From the IMG/VR virus record IMGVR_UViG_3300006480_000028, positions 1 to 21,602 of that record: a stretch of 21,602 bases of DNA. One strand, given 5' to 3'. Position numbers and translations under genes: made by a program. The stretch comes from a virus. Positions within the stretch are counted from its first letter, which is position 1; each line of letters starts with the position of its first letter. Under the pieces are notes generated by a model. It ran no database searches, was not told the DNA's origin, and saw nothing but the letters and a program-made list of their open reading frames with translations. Below are positions 3,521-11,924 of the stretch, piece by piece.

Positions 3521-5089
3521 ATGATGAACACTCCAGGTGATAGAAGCGGCGGTTTTGGTGATCGTCCTGATACAGGTTCCCCCGCCTCTTCTTTGGGGTC
3601 AAGTGGTAGATCTTATAGTGTTGAGCCTTCAAGCAACAATCAAGTTGGCAGTAGCGACGAGGGTGATAATAATCAACCGATGAGCCAAACGGCTTATAAT
3701 AAAGCTCAAGGTATTACTGCAACAAACCCTTATGGTAATCAAGGTTTCTTTAGTCGAGTTTTTGGAATCGACCCATCGAAAATTTCGTATACAAACTTAT
3801 TATCGCAAGATCAAATAAATAAGATTGCGGCTAATCAGTATTCGAAATATCGAAACCCATTTAACGATCCTAGTCAACCAGCATATAATCCTAATTTTGC
3901 TTCTGGCGATATGGCGTCGGGTATTTTACGTTCAGGTGTGCGTACAGGTCAAAAGGTTATTGATCCAAGAACAGGACAAGAAACAACCGTAGAATCATTT
4001 CGTGCGCCAATGGGTTTAGCTGATACAGCTGCATCTTTAGCGTTAGGGGCTAATATTCCTATTGTAGGTTCTGCGTTAGCGGATGTAGGAACACGGGTAA
4101 AAGGTCTAGAAGGTCAACCGCCGACGATTGATGGTCAACAGGCGACTGAAAGAGGTAGTTCACTTTTATCAGGTATTCTTGGTCCAGCTGTTGAACAATT
4201 AACAACAGGTGGTGGAAGTGGTCGTCTTTTAGATCAAGTTATGCAAACAGCATCAAATTTATTTAATCGACCTCAAGAAACAAAAGTTGAACGAGCACCT
4301 GCATCAGATAAAAATAAAGCAGATGAACTTATTCGTGATACGATTCGCAATACCGCTCAAGATAGGTTTACATCAGGTCAGCCGTTTGATTTAGACCAAC
4401 CAACACCATCAAGGTTCCAAAGTCGTCCAGAAGTTAATTTACAAAGAGGACCGAAAACGATTCAAGATCCAACTTCGGCAGTTCCTTCTCAAATAGAAAT
4501 TAATCAAAGACCGTTACAACGTGATCAAGGAATTATGGATGCTTTAATGGGTGGCGCACGTGACGGTGTTAATCCTCCATCGGTTGCGGGTTTAGCTAAT
4601 ATACCAACGCAACAAGTTGCAGACGCATCGACTTCTGAATTTTTAAGTAGGGGTGCGGCTAATACTATAAACGATATTCTCGAAACTTTTCAAAAAGGAC
4701 CAAGACCTGTTGACCTTGGTCCAGGACAATTAAAGTTTTCAATAGACCCGTTTGGCGAAGAAAAAAGTATAGGCGGTACATATACTATGCCTGTTCAAGA
4801 TTTAGGGTTAGGTAGTTTATTATCGCAAAACCAAGCTCAACAACCAGCTAGTGACGCATTCCAAATAGCTGATACATCAATGCTTGGTAATTTTATGAAA
4901 CAAGGTAATTTAAAAAGTCAAGGTGGAGGCTTCTTTGGTAGCGATAAAGGTGGTGCAAGATACTATCAGTTTGGCACTAAAGGTTCAAGTAGACCCTCTA
5001 GGTCTTCCAGCGGCGACGGTAACGTTTTTGATAAAATGTTACAAATGTTTAAATTCGATCCTAATCGAGGTGCTGGAAAGTTCGGCTAA
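3521..5089 (+). CDS. Large Gly/Ser/Gln-rich protein, probably virion-associated
   Basis: A 522-residue protein that I do not recognise. The N-terminal 60 residues are low-complexity (Gly, Ser, Pro, Asn) and probably disordered. Around residues 165-195 there is an Ala/Gly-rich hydrophobic stretch (LGANIPIVGSALADVG) that could be membrane-active. The long middle is polar and Gln/Arg/Pro-rich. The C-terminus has YYQFG, then a Ser/Arg-rich linker and a short basic end. It is the first gene of the late operon, with only a weak ribosome site (GTTGAG) before ATGATG. The stop overlaps the next start by one base (TAATG), so the next two genes are translationally coupled. The position upstream of terL and the composition suggest an internal or ejected virion protein; this is inference. 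Confidence 0.65.
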   Translation: MMNTPGDRSGGFGDRPDTGSPASSLGSSGRSYSVEPSSNNQVGSSDEGDNNQPMSQTAYNKAQGITATNPYGNQGFFSRVFGIDPSKISYTNLLSQDQINKIAANQYSKYRNPFNDPSQPAYNPNFASGDMASGILRSGVRTGQKVIDPRTGQETTVESFRAPMGLADTAASLALGANIPIVGSALADVGTRVKGLEGQPPTIDGQQATERGSSLLSGILGPAVEQLTTGGGSGRLLDQVMQTASNLFNRPQETKVERAPASDKNKADELIRDTIRNTAQDRFTSGQPFDLDQPTPSRFQSRPEVNLQRGPKTIQDPTSAVPSQIEINQRPLQRDQGIMDALMGGARDGVNPPSVAGLANIPTQQVADASTSEFLSRGAANTINDILETFQKGPRPVDLGPGQLKFSIDPFGEEKSIGGTYTMPVQDLGLGSLLSQNQAQQPASDAFQIADTSMLGNFMKQGNLKSQGGGFFGSDKGGARYYQFGTKGSSRPSRSSSGDGNVFDKMLQMFKFDPNRGAGKFG

Positions 5090-5940
5090 TGTCAGAAGTC
5101 CGTCCTCGTAATATTGACACATCTGGTATATTAAAGTTAATGCGCTCTGGCGGTGATTTCGCTCGTCTATTTGACGATGGTCCGAAAGCAAGCCCTACAG
5201 ATCCTATAAAAATGTACCGTGGAGAAGCGTTAAGAAAAACTACTGAAACGTTAGTTCCTGACGAATTAGTTGGTAAATTTAATACTCCTAATCCTAAAAA
5301 AGCAAGAAAATATCCTGAAGATTTTGCTCTTGGTGGTAAAATTACAAGGTCGTTTGAAACAACAGCGGAAGATTTATTAAGAAACGCACATAAAGCACAT
5401 ATGTATCATGGTAAAGTTGCTTTAGATTTAAACCTTGCTAAAGGTGTACCTTCAGATAAAGCATCTTCATTATTTGCGGAGTATGCAAACGAAGTTGACG
5501 ATTTCTTTGTTAAAGAATTTAAAGATTTAAAAGAAGGCCGTATGTCAAAAGAACGGCTTATGCAACTTGCGATGACGTCTATGGACGAAGGTATATTCGA
5601 CCAACGTGGCAAGATCGATGTTTCAGAAACATTTAAACGTGGTAATATTCCTGTAGCCGCTAGTGTAGGTATTGGTCGTTTATCAAAAGAAGCACTGCCT
5701 TATTTACTAAAGGGTGCGGGTATTGCAGCTTTGCCCTTAGATCTTGTTTTAGGTGCGAATAAAACAGGAACGGACCCCCAAGAAGAAATAGCTCAAGCTA
5801 TGGGAATAAGTCCAAACTTATTATATAATATGCCAGAAGAAGAATTTGCCCAAATAGAATCAATGTTTCGCCAGACTATGGCGGCTAGGGCAAAACAAGA
5901 CAGTGCAGATGCTCAATCGATTGATGCGACAGTACCATAA
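5089..5940 (+). CDS. Unknown virion-region protein with an ADP-ribosyltransferase-like N-terminal motif
   Basis: A 283-residue protein. The N-terminal third has MYRGEALR, then about 20 residues later GKFNTPNPKKARKY and GKITRSFETT. This order (Arg-containing YRGE, then a G-aromatic-x-T-P...A..Y block, then a Ser-rich strand) resembles the (F/Y)RG and following motifs of phage ADP-ribosyltransferase-like proteins. The expected catalytic Glu motif is not obvious, so catalysis is doubtful. The C-terminal half has a hydrophobic Gly/Ala segment near residues 190-225 (LPYLLKGAGIAALPLDLVLG), possibly membrane-associated, and a charged helical end. It overlaps both neighbours through TAATG junctions, so the three proteins are probably made together. 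It may be an internal virion protein delivered into the host. Confidence 0.6.
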   Translation: MSEVRPRNIDTSGILKLMRSGGDFARLFDDGPKASPTDPIKMYRGEALRKTTETLVPDELVGKFNTPNPKKARKYPEDFALGGKITRSFETTAEDLLRNAHKAHMYHGKVALDLNLAKGVPSDKASSLFAEYANEVDDFFVKEFKDLKEGRMSKERLMQLAMTSMDEGIFDQRGKIDVSETFKRGNIPVAASVGIGRLSKEALPYLLKGAGIAALPLDLVLGANKTGTDPQEEIAQAMGISPNLLYNMPEEEFAQIESMFRQTMAARAKQDSADAQSIDATVP

Positions 5941-7004
5941 TGGAAGCTCAACTAAAACCATATGAACCAACTTTTCGTGAACGTTCGACTACGGTTCTTG
6001 CTAATTTCTTACGTGATAAACTTGGTGTTAATAATTATAAATCGTACGATATCGCACGAGGAATAATGGGTGATGAAAATGCATCATCTATGTTAGAAGC
6101 GTTAGGAGTAGCTGATTTTACACCTGCTGGTGCATTATTTGGTGGTCAAGAAGGAGCGAGAATGTATCAGCGTTCCGACGACCTTTTAGGAAAAGGTATA
6201 GGAGCAGGTACTGTAGCAGTAAGTGCGCTCGAAGGTCTTGGACCTTTAGGTCTTGCAATTAAAACTGGAAGAAAAGTTTTACCGAAAGCTGTTAAACCAG
6301 ACGAACCTGATAAAGGACGGCGAACTGTTGTAAAAGGATTAGCAGCATTACCTGTTGCTGGTTCAGTAGTTGCTAAAGGTATTGCTGATTTACCAATAGG
6401 TACAGCATCTAAAATAGCAAAAGCCGTACCGAATGTAACAGGGTCTAAATTATTAGACGGATTACCTTTTGTACAAAATCAACTTAAAGATGTTTTTTAT
6501 CTTAGACTTGATTCTCCAAAACCAGATTTACAAGGGTTATATCACTTAGATTCAATAAAAACAGAATTAGAAGAACTAGCAGGTATGCCAAGATTTCCTG
6601 GACCGTCTCTTAGAAACAAAGAAGAACTGTTAGATAAACCTTTAGACGATTTTCTTCCGAGGGTGCAAGACGATAAAAGAGAACTTGTTGAAGAGGTTGT
6701 ACGTGAAGGGTATGCAATGGATATTCAATCTCCAATTACTTTTGAATTAATTGAAGATTTTATACAGCAAAACCCTGGAATGACTTTACGGAAAGCTATA
6801 GAAAAAATAGATACTGAAATTAATACCATTCTTAAATCTAAAGATATGGAGCTTTCTGACTTAGATTTATCTTCAGGATATTTAGTCGATACAGAAATGC
6901 AAATAGAGCTAGGTGCAAACCGCCCAGTATATATGGGTGCGCCAATGAAAAATACAGATCCTGATAAAACTTTTCGTGTAGGAGATGTAAGTGAAATGTT
7001 CTAA
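5940..7004 (+). CDS. Unknown protein with hydrophobic glycine-rich segments, probably virion-associated
   Basis: A 354-residue protein that I do not recognise. After a charged N-terminus, residues about 55-110 are Gly/Ala-rich (TPAGALFGGQEG, then KGIGAGTVAVSALEGLGPLGL). Residues about 128-165 hold a second weakly hydrophobic stretch (LAALPVAGSVVAKG). The C-terminal half is acidic and helical with no motif I know. The repeated small-residue hydrophobic pattern is shared with the two genes before it, which suggests a co-functioning set, perhaps proteins ejected with the DNA that act at the host membrane. The start overlaps the previous stop (TAATG). The end lies 17 bases before terL. Confidence 0.6.
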   Translation: MEAQLKPYEPTFRERSTTVLANFLRDKLGVNNYKSYDIARGIMGDENASSMLEALGVADFTPAGALFGGQEGARMYQRSDDLLGKGIGAGTVAVSALEGLGPLGLAIKTGRKVLPKAVKPDEPDKGRRTVVKGLAALPVAGSVVAKGIADLPIGTASKIAKAVPNVTGSKLLDGLPFVQNQLKDVFYLRLDSPKPDLQGLYHLDSIKTELEELAGMPRFPGPSLRNKEELLDKPLDDFLPRVQDDKRELVEEVVREGYAMDIQSPITFELIEDFIQQNPGMTLRKAIEKIDTEINTILKSKDMELSDLDLSSGYLVDTEMQIELGANRPVYMGAPMKNTDPDKTFRVGDVSEMF

Positions 7005-7021
7005 GATAGTTAGGTCTAAAA

Positions 7022-8500
7022 ATGTTAGATAACTTAGACCTTTCACACCTCCCTAGAGAAAAACAAGAACTCGCTTTTATTCTTGCTGAAGAATTACAAC
7101 AGCGTGAAACTCGTAAATTAGCTCGTGATGATTTTCTAACTTTTGTTAGAACAATGTGGCCGTCGTTTATTGAAGGTGCGCATCATCGCAAAATGTCACA
7201 AACGTTTAATCGTATTGCTAGGGGTGAATTAAAACGTGTAATTATTAATATGGGTCCACGACATTCGAAATCAGAGATGTCGTCGTATATGCTTCCATCT
7301 TGGCTCTTGGGTCTTAAACCTGACTTAAAAATAATTCAAGCGACACACACAGGCGAACTTGCTGTGCGTTTTGGTAGAAAAATTCGTGATCTCGTAGATA
7401 CAGAAGAATATAAAAGGATATTTGAAAATGTGGCATTGCGAGCAGATTCCAAGGCCGCTGGACGGTGGGAAACATCCAAGGGTGGAGAATATTTTGCGGC
7501 TGGTGTCGGAGGGGCTATTACTGGTCGTGGTGCTGATGTACTTATTATTGACGATCCGCACTCGGAACAAGACGCAATGTCCGAAACCGCAATGGAATCA
7601 GCCTACGAATGGTACACGTCAGGTCCAAGACAGCGTCTCCAACCAGGAGGAACAATCATTTTAGTCATGACTCGATGGTCTAAAAAGGACTTGACGGGTC
7701 AATTATTAAAAGCACAAGCCCTTGATCCTAAAGCAGATCAATGGGAGGTCATAGAATTTCCTGCTATTATGCCTTCTGGCAACCCCTGTTGGCCTGAATT
7801 TTGGAAAATAGAGGAATTAGAGGGTATTCGTGCGTCATTACCGCATCAAAAATGGTCTGCACAGTGGATGCAAGAGCCAACAGGCGGTGAAGGAGCGATA
7901 ATTCAGCGTGAATGGATAAGAAAATGGGAAAAAACTAGCCCCCCAGTAGCTGAATATATCATACAAAGCTATGATACAGCGTTTTTAAAGTCAGAAAAAG
8001 CCGATTTTAGCGCAATTACGACTTGGGGCGTCTTTTTAAACGAAGATGACGGTCAATATAATATAATTTTGCTTGATTCTATCAAAGATCGGTTCGATTT
8101 TCCTGAATTAAAACGTGTTGCGCACGAAAATTATATACATTGGGATCCTGATTCAGTTATTATCGAAGCAAAGGCATCAGGTTTGCCTTTAACTCAAGAA
8201 TTACGGGCGATGGGTATACCTGTACAAAATTATTCGCCTAATAGAGGCAATGATAAGATTGCTAGGACAAATGCTACTGCCCCTATGTTTGAATCAGGAC
8301 TTGTTTGGGTTCCAGAAACTAGGTTTGCAGAGGAGTTAGTAGAGGAATTATGTGAATTCCCCAATGGAGATCATGATGATCTGGTGGATTCGACCACCCA
8401 AGCACTCCTCAGGTTTAGACAAGGTGGGTTTATTCGGCAACCTACGGATTATGAAGACGAGGAACTGGAATATAAACTCAAAAAATTTATGTATTATTGA
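7022..8500 (+). CDS. terL: Terminase large subunit
   Basis: The DNA packaging motor and nuclease, 492 residues, a normal length. The ATPase half has a Walker A GPRHSKSE (78-85), a Walker B VLIIDD (173-178) and a coupling motif VMTRWSKKDLTG (215-226). The RNase-H-like nuclease half has Asp318 in SYDTA, Glu382 in IIEAKASG and the Asp pair 452-453 in GDHDDLVDS. All expected catalytic acids are present, so it should be active. It resembles the Terminase_6-type family. The ATG at 7022 has a weak upstream AGG. It lies directly before the portal gene, the usual order, but far from the small subunit at 563. It acts at the portal vertex during head filling. Confidence 0.95.
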   Translation: MLDNLDLSHLPREKQELAFILAEELQQRETRKLARDDFLTFVRTMWPSFIEGAHHRKMSQTFNRIARGELKRVIINMGPRHSKSEMSSYMLPSWLLGLKPDLKIIQATHTGELAVRFGRKIRDLVDTEEYKRIFENVALRADSKAAGRWETSKGGEYFAAGVGGAITGRGADVLIIDDPHSEQDAMSETAMESAYEWYTSGPRQRLQPGGTIILVMTRWSKKDLTGQLLKAQALDPKADQWEVIEFPAIMPSGNPCWPEFWKIEELEGIRASLPHQKWSAQWMQEPTGGEGAIIQREWIRKWEKTSPPVAEYIIQSYDTAFLKSEKADFSAITTWGVFLNEDDGQYNIILLDSIKDRFDFPELKRVAHENYIHWDPDSVIIEAKASGLPLTQELRAMGIPVQNYSPNRGNDKIARTNATAPMFESGLVWVPETRFAEELVEELCEFPNGDHDDLVDSTTQALLRFRQGGFIRQPTDYEDEELEYKLKKFMYY

Positions 8501-8511
8501 GGTAGTTTACG

Positions 8512-10872
8512 ATGGCTGTTGAAAAATCGATTGCGCAAATAATAAGCGAAGCCCCTGTTGAAACAGAAGTTGAAGTAGAAACAACTTCCGAAGACCAACT
8601 ACCTTTGTTTGAAAGTGACGATACCGTTATGTTAGAAGACGGTAGCGCAATCGTCGGTTATGTAGAGGATGAAAACGAATTAGGTGGTGATTTTTACGCT
8701 AACCTAGCAGAGGAGATGGATGAGGCTGATCTTCAAGACCTAGCTTCTGAGTTAGTTGAATCTTATAAAGATGACGTAGAATCTAGACAAGAATGGCTAG
8801 AAGGCTATACAGATGGTCTAGATTTACTTGGTATTAAGACAGATGACCGCGAAGAACCATTTAGAGGGGCTTCTGGTGTTTATCACCCGCTATTAGCAGA
8901 AAGTGCAACACAGTTTCAAGCAGGTGCATATAAAGAATTGCTTCCACCAGGAGGACCAGTACAAACTCGTATTGTAGGTTCAGAAACTAAAGAAGTTTTA
9001 GAACAATCAGAACGTGTTCGTAATTATATGAATTTTTTAGTTTTGGATGTCATGGAAGAATTTGACCCAGAACTGGATCAAATGTTATTTTATTTACCTC
9101 TATCGGGGTCAACGTTTAAGAAAACGTATTATGACCCTGCATTAAAAAGACCAGTAAGTAAATTTGTAAATCCTGACGATTTAGTTGTTGCTTATACTGA
9201 ATCTAGCTTAGAAGCAACGTCTCGTTTTACGCACGTTGTTACTATGAACGCTAATGACGTAAGAAAACTTCAAGTTTCTGGGTTTTATCGTGATACTTTA
9301 GTTTTAGCTGACGAAGTCGACGATACGGATACTTCAGAGGATAAAGTACAAGAATTAACAGGTTTTCGACGCAATATCCAGTCTAACGACATGGTAACAT
9401 TGTTAGAAATGCATGTTGATCTTGATATTCCTGGATATGAAGACCAAGATGAAGAGGGCGAAGAGACAGGCATAGCTGTTCCGTATATCGTTACGATACA
9501 CGAAGATACTATGGATATTTTGTCTATACGTCGTAATTATAGACAAGACGACCCTACCAAGACTAAGATAAGATATTTTACACACTATAAGTTTCTTCCA
9601 GGACTTGGGTTTTATGGGTTTGGGTTGATTCATATGATTGGCGGTTTAACTAAATCAGCTACGTCTATTTTACGTCAACTTATTGATGCAGGTACATTAG
9701 CTAATTTACCAGCTGGATTTAAAGCAAGAGGGCTTCGTGTTCGTGATGAAGACTTACCTCTTCAGCCAGGAGAATTTCGTGACGTTGATGCTCCAGGAAG
9801 TTCTATTCGTGAAGCAATTATGCCTTTACCGTATAAAGAGCCGTCAAGCACCCTTCTCCAGATGCTTGGGGTACTTATTGATAGTGGCCGACGTTTTGCG
9901 TCCGTCACCGATCTAAATATCGGCGAAGGTAGTCAAGCTAATCCTGTTGGTACAACTGTTGCCCTTCTTGAGCAGGGAACAAAAGTTCTTAGTGCAATAC
10001 ATAAAAGATTACATTTTGCACAACGTCAAGAATTAAGAATTTTAGCAGAAGTTGTTAAAAATTATCTACCTGCTGAATATCCGTACCAGATAGAAGGTTA
10101 TGACGCAAATGTAAAAACAGACGATTTCGATGAACGTATCGATATTGTACCTGTAAGCGATCCAGCTATGTTTAGTATGAGTCAACGTGTGACTTTAGCT
10201 CAAACACAGCTACAATTAGCGCAATCTGCGCCACAATTACATGATCTACACGAAGCATATAGGAGAATGTACCTTGCGCTTGGCATCCAAAATATCGACA
10301 AAATTCTCCCACCTAAAGACGAGCTTGTTCCTAAAGACCCTGTCTCTGAAAATATGGACGCTCTTACAGGTAAACCAGTTAAAGCGTTTGAGTCTCAAAA
10401 TCATAATGCTCATATTGCAACGCATAGTGCGTTTTTGCAAGATCCAAATATTCAAAAGAATGGTATCGCTCAGCAAGTTCTTATGGCGCACATGCAAGAA
10501 CATCTTGCGCTTCAGTACAGGCAACAAGTAGAACAAATACTTGGTATGCCTTTACCAGCGGAAGGTCAAATTATGGACCCACAACAGGAGGCTATGCTTG
10601 CTCAGGCGACCGCCCAAGCAACACAGCAAATTAGTCAAATGGCACAACAAGCTGCAGGAACAGGTCAATTTGACCCAATCGTACAACTTAAACAACAAGA
10701 ACTTCAAATACAACAACAAGAAGTTCAGCGTAAAGCGATGGCTGATCAAGCTCGTAATCAACTTGAAGCGGCTAAACTTCAGCAAGATGGTGAACTTAAA
10801 AAAGCAGAAATTTCCTCTGACGAGGATATCGCTGCACTTCGTGCAAATGTAACACTCGCTACAAAGAGGTAA
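8512..10872 (+). CDS. Portal protein (P22-like)
   Basis: A 786-residue portal forming the dodecameric ring through which DNA enters and leaves the head, and on which the connector assembles. It follows terL by 11 bases, with GAGGTAG as ribosome site. The first 60 residues are acidic. Residues about 116-155 hold the family-typical FRGASGVYHPLLAES and AYKELLPPGGP segments. The size is like P22 gp1 (725) and much longer than lambda- or HK97-type portals. Residues about 685-765 are a Gln-rich coiled coil, resembling the P22 barrel region that projects into the head. This supports a short-tailed phage with P22-like head architecture. Confidence 0.85.
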   Translation: MAVEKSIAQIISEAPVETEVEVETTSEDQLPLFESDDTVMLEDGSAIVGYVEDENELGGDFYANLAEEMDEADLQDLASELVESYKDDVESRQEWLEGYTDGLDLLGIKTDDREEPFRGASGVYHPLLAESATQFQAGAYKELLPPGGPVQTRIVGSETKEVLEQSERVRNYMNFLVLDVMEEFDPELDQMLFYLPLSGSTFKKTYYDPALKRPVSKFVNPDDLVVAYTESSLEATSRFTHVVTMNANDVRKLQVSGFYRDTLVLADEVDDTDTSEDKVQELTGFRRNIQSNDMVTLLEMHVDLDIPGYEDQDEEGEETGIAVPYIVTIHEDTMDILSIRRNYRQDDPTKTKIRYFTHYKFLPGLGFYGFGLIHMIGGLTKSATSILRQLIDAGTLANLPAGFKARGLRVRDEDLPLQPGEFRDVDAPGSSIREAIMPLPYKEPSSTLLQMLGVLIDSGRRFASVTDLNIGEGSQANPVGTTVALLEQGTKVLSAIHKRLHFAQRQELRILAEVVKNYLPAEYPYQIEGYDANVKTDDFDERIDIVPVSDPAMFSMSQRVTLAQTQLQLAQSAPQLHDLHEAYRRMYLALGIQNIDKILPPKDELVPKDPVSENMDALTGKPVKAFESQNHNAHIATHSAFLQDPNIQKNGIAQQVLMAHMQEHLALQYRQQVEQILGMPLPAEGQIMDPQQEAMLAQATAQATQQISQMAQQAAGTGQFDPIVQLKQQELQIQQQEVQRKAMADQARNQLEAAKLQQDGELKKAEISSDEDIAALRANVTLATKR

Positions 10873-10874
10873 AA

Positions 10875-11258
10875 ATGGCTAACAAACGTGTAAAAGAACT
10901 TATGGAAATGTTAAGAAACACAGATGATCCTGATCAGATTGAAATTTTAAAATTTGATTTAGATGAGGCTTTAGGAAGAAAGGACGCAGGAATGAAAAAA
11001 GGTGTGAAAAAACGTTCAACTGGCGGTTCTGGAATGACTGATAAACAAAAGAAATTTGCTGCTTTAGCAGAGCCAAAAGATAAAATCACCTATGCAGATA
11101 AGATTGCGGGTGCTACAAAGAAAACTAATAAAGTAAGAAAAGCTGGCGGTGGTGCATACGGTGGCGGTAATTTTGGCGGTGATGAAGTTTTAGCTGCTAA
11201 AAGAAGCAAAGGTGGAGGTATTGCTATTAAAGGCACAAGTTTTAAAGGCACGTTTTAA
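10875..11258 (+). CDS. Small Lys/Gly-rich protein of unknown function
   Basis: A 127-residue protein. An N-terminal helix (residues 1-35, EMLRN...DLDEAL) is followed by a basic, Gly-rich, probably disordered region with AGGGAYGGGNFGGDE near 93-107 and KRSKGGG near 111-117. The KGG-type motifs resemble those of the gene at 17141. It starts 3 bases after the portal stop, with AGAGG as ribosome site, and overlaps the next start (TAATG). It sits between portal and chaperonin; a role in head assembly or as a minor virion component is inferred only from position. Confidence 0.65.
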   Translation: MANKRVKELMEMLRNTDDPDQIEILKFDLDEALGRKDAGMKKGVKKRSTGGSGMTDKQKKFAALAEPKDKITYADKIAGATKKTNKVRKAGGGAYGGGNFGGDEVLAAKRSKGGGIAIKGTSFKGTF

Positions 11259-11449
11259 TGGATTTGTACACTTATCTGTTAGATAAGATTGAAAAAAGAC
11301 GAATAGAAATAAGCGATACGCTTATGTCTAACGGTATTGCTAATATGGAGCAATATCACCATCTTATGGGTCAGGTTTCTGCATTTAGCGACCTTGAGTC
11401 CATAATAAAAGAAACCCGAAAAAGAATGGAGACTGCCGACGATGACTAA
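11258..11449 (+). CDS. Small helical protein of unknown function
   Basis: A 63-residue protein, nearly all helical and charged (DKIEKRRIEISD, then HLMGQVSAFSDLESIIKETRKRM). The pattern of a short coiled hairpin with a central MGQ turn is common among tiny proteins encoded near phage portal genes. It overlaps the upstream gene by one base and the chaperonin gene by 8 bases. No catalytic motif is visible and I do not assign a function. Confidence 0.65.
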   Translation: MDLYTYLLDKIEKRRIEISDTLMSNGIANMEQYHHLMGQVSAFSDLESIIKETRKRMETADDD

Positions 11450-11915
11450 AAGGTTATACGTTCCTGACCATGTAATAAAGGAACGCCAAGCCGCTAACGA
11501 AGCGCAAACGCAAAAGAAAAAAGATTTATTAAATCCTGCTACTTTTGCACTTTCTGATAAAGTCGATGAAACACGACCTGCTTTAGAAAGACTTCCTAAA
11601 CCCACAGGCTGGCGTATCCTCATACTTCCCTATACTCTTCCTGAGTCTACAAAAGGTGGTGTTATACTATCTGATGAAACTCGTACGAGAGAACAACTCG
11701 CTACAAATATAGGCTATGTTGTTTCTCTTGGACCAGATGCATATGCAGACACAAATAAGTTTCCTGATGGTGCATGGTGTAAAAAAGGCGATTGGGTAAT
11801 GTTTGGTCGTTACGCTGGGTCACGATTTAAAATTGATGGTGCAGAGCCTCGTCTTCTAAATGATGATGAGATTCTGGCTGTTATAGATGACCCTCGTGAT
11901 ATTTTAGCTGTTTAG
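11442..11915 (+). CDS. GroES/Cpn10-like co-chaperonin
   Basis: A 157-residue protein with a GroES-type core. From about residue 46: PTGWRILILPY, then TKGGVILSDETRTREQLATN (the mobile-loop region), then GYVVSLGPDAY, GAWCKKGDWVMFGRYAGSRF and LLNDDEILAVI. This order matches the Cpn10 beta-barrel with its mobile loop. The N-terminal 45 residues are an extra basic helical extension. By analogy with T4 gp31 it may replace host GroES so that GroEL can fold the phage capsid protein, which fits its place between portal and scaffold/capsid genes. Its ATG lies 8 bases inside the previous gene. Confidence 0.85.
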   Translation: MTKRLYVPDHVIKERQAANEAQTQKKKDLLNPATFALSDKVDETRPALERLPKPTGWRILILPYTLPESTKGGVILSDETRTREQLATNIGYVVSLGPDAYADTNKFPDGAWCKKGDWVMFGRYAGSRFKIDGAEPRLLNDDEILAVIDDPRDILAV

Positions 11916-11924
11916 GAGTAAAAG

